Source: Bacteroidota bacterium
GTDB taxonomy: Bacteria; Bacteroidota; Bacteroidia; NS11-12g; UBA955
Direction: 5' to 3'
Assembly (NCBI GenBank): GCA_008081305.1
Contig: VMCP01000254.1
Location: 1 to 5,757 of the forward strand
DNA length: 5,757 nt
Made by a program: the position numbers and the translations under genes. The number at the start of each line of letters is the position of its first letter. Position 1 is the first letter of the stretch. This document shows positions 5,449-5,757 of this stretch, in pieces. Under the pieces are notes generated by a model. The model saw nothing but the letters and a program-made list of their open reading frames with translations, made no database searches and had not been told where the DNA came from.

Positions 5449-5757
5449 TTCGTGTACTCCGTCAATGACGATAAAATCGCATCACAAACTTCTTTTATTT
5501 GTTCTTCGTTGATGATCAACGGAGGGGCTATTCGTATTGCGTTCATATTGAATAAAAACCAATCCGTAAAAACGCCTTTCCCCAAAAGCAACTTATTGAA
5601 CTCAATGATATCGATAGACTCATCCAAATGACATGCAAGTAAAAGCCCTCGACCTTCTACCCTATGAATTCGCTCATGCACGAGTAACTCCTTAAACAAC
5701 GATTCTTTTCTTGAGATTTCGAGTACTTTTAAATTCTTCTTAAGGAATTTAAGAGCT
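5445..5757 (-). CDS. Class III (PLP-dependent) aminotransferase, C-terminal part
   Basis: About 104 codons of the C-terminal domain are visible; the N-terminus lies beyond the right edge. The pattern VEGRGLLLACHL, then GVFTDWFLFNMNAIRIAPPLIINEEQIKEVCDAIL, is characteristic of class III aminotransferases such as the acetylornithine/ornithine group and the Bacteroidota 'aspartate aminotransferase family' proteins. The block RIAPPL...EEQI is the usual C-terminal hallmark. These enzymes move an amino group from an omega- or alpha-amino donor to a keto acid using pyridoxal phosphate. The PLP lysine and most substrate residues lie in the missing part, so the substrate cannot be named. The frame runs to the edge with no stop, so the Met at 5699 is internal and not the start. 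No terminator-like hairpin is visible before the downstream lipoprotein gene 39 bases away, so read-through is possible. Confidence 0.87.
   Translation of the reverse strand, partial: ALKFLKKNLKVLEISRKESLFKELLVHERIHRVEGRGLLLACHLDESIDIIEFNKLLLGKGVFTDWFLFNMNAIRIAPPLIINEEQIKEVCDAILSSLTEYTN

Overview
The window looks like chromosomal DNA of a member of the Bacteroidota, most likely a Flavobacteriales relative. It has moderate-to-low GC and encodes a protein with a C-terminal type IX secretion sorting domain. It also has two lipoproteins with Bacteroidota-like features, a Bacteroidota-type HolA with a divergent HsdR-N neighbour, and one promoter-like box matching the phylum's TAnnTTTG -7 element. 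This assignment comes from protein features only.

Layout, left to right. (1) Positions 1-989, minus strand: a two-gene unit. A 67-residue protein with two membrane segments overlaps, by ATGA, the start of a PstS-like periplasmic-binding lipoprotein whose C-terminus is cut by the window edge. (2) Positions 997-3024, minus strand: a 656-residue secreted protein with three Asp-boxes and a type A sorting domain, followed by a clear intrinsic terminator. (3) Positions 3106-4125, minus strand: holA, the delta subunit of the DNA polymerase III clamp loader. (4) Positions 4147-4581, plus strand: a stand-alone HsdR-N nuclease-like domain protein, divergent from holA with 21 bp between the start codons. 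(5) Positions 4578-5405, minus strand: a lipoprotein of unknown function. It converges on the HsdR-N gene, and both genes stop within one TTAA. (6) Positions 5445-5757, minus strand: the C-terminal part of a class III (PLP) aminotransferase, cut by the right edge.

No tRNA, rRNA, CRISPR array, insertion sequence or attachment site was seen, and no gene-free stretch exceeds 90 bases. The region reads as ordinary core or near-core chromosome of a Bacteroidota genome, with housekeeping and envelope genes packed together. I do not see a convincing new multi-gene system. The points most worth a second look are the orphan nuclease-like gene paired with holA, the PstS-like protein lacking recognisable phosphate-binding motifs and coupled to a tiny membrane protein, and the compact gene junctions.
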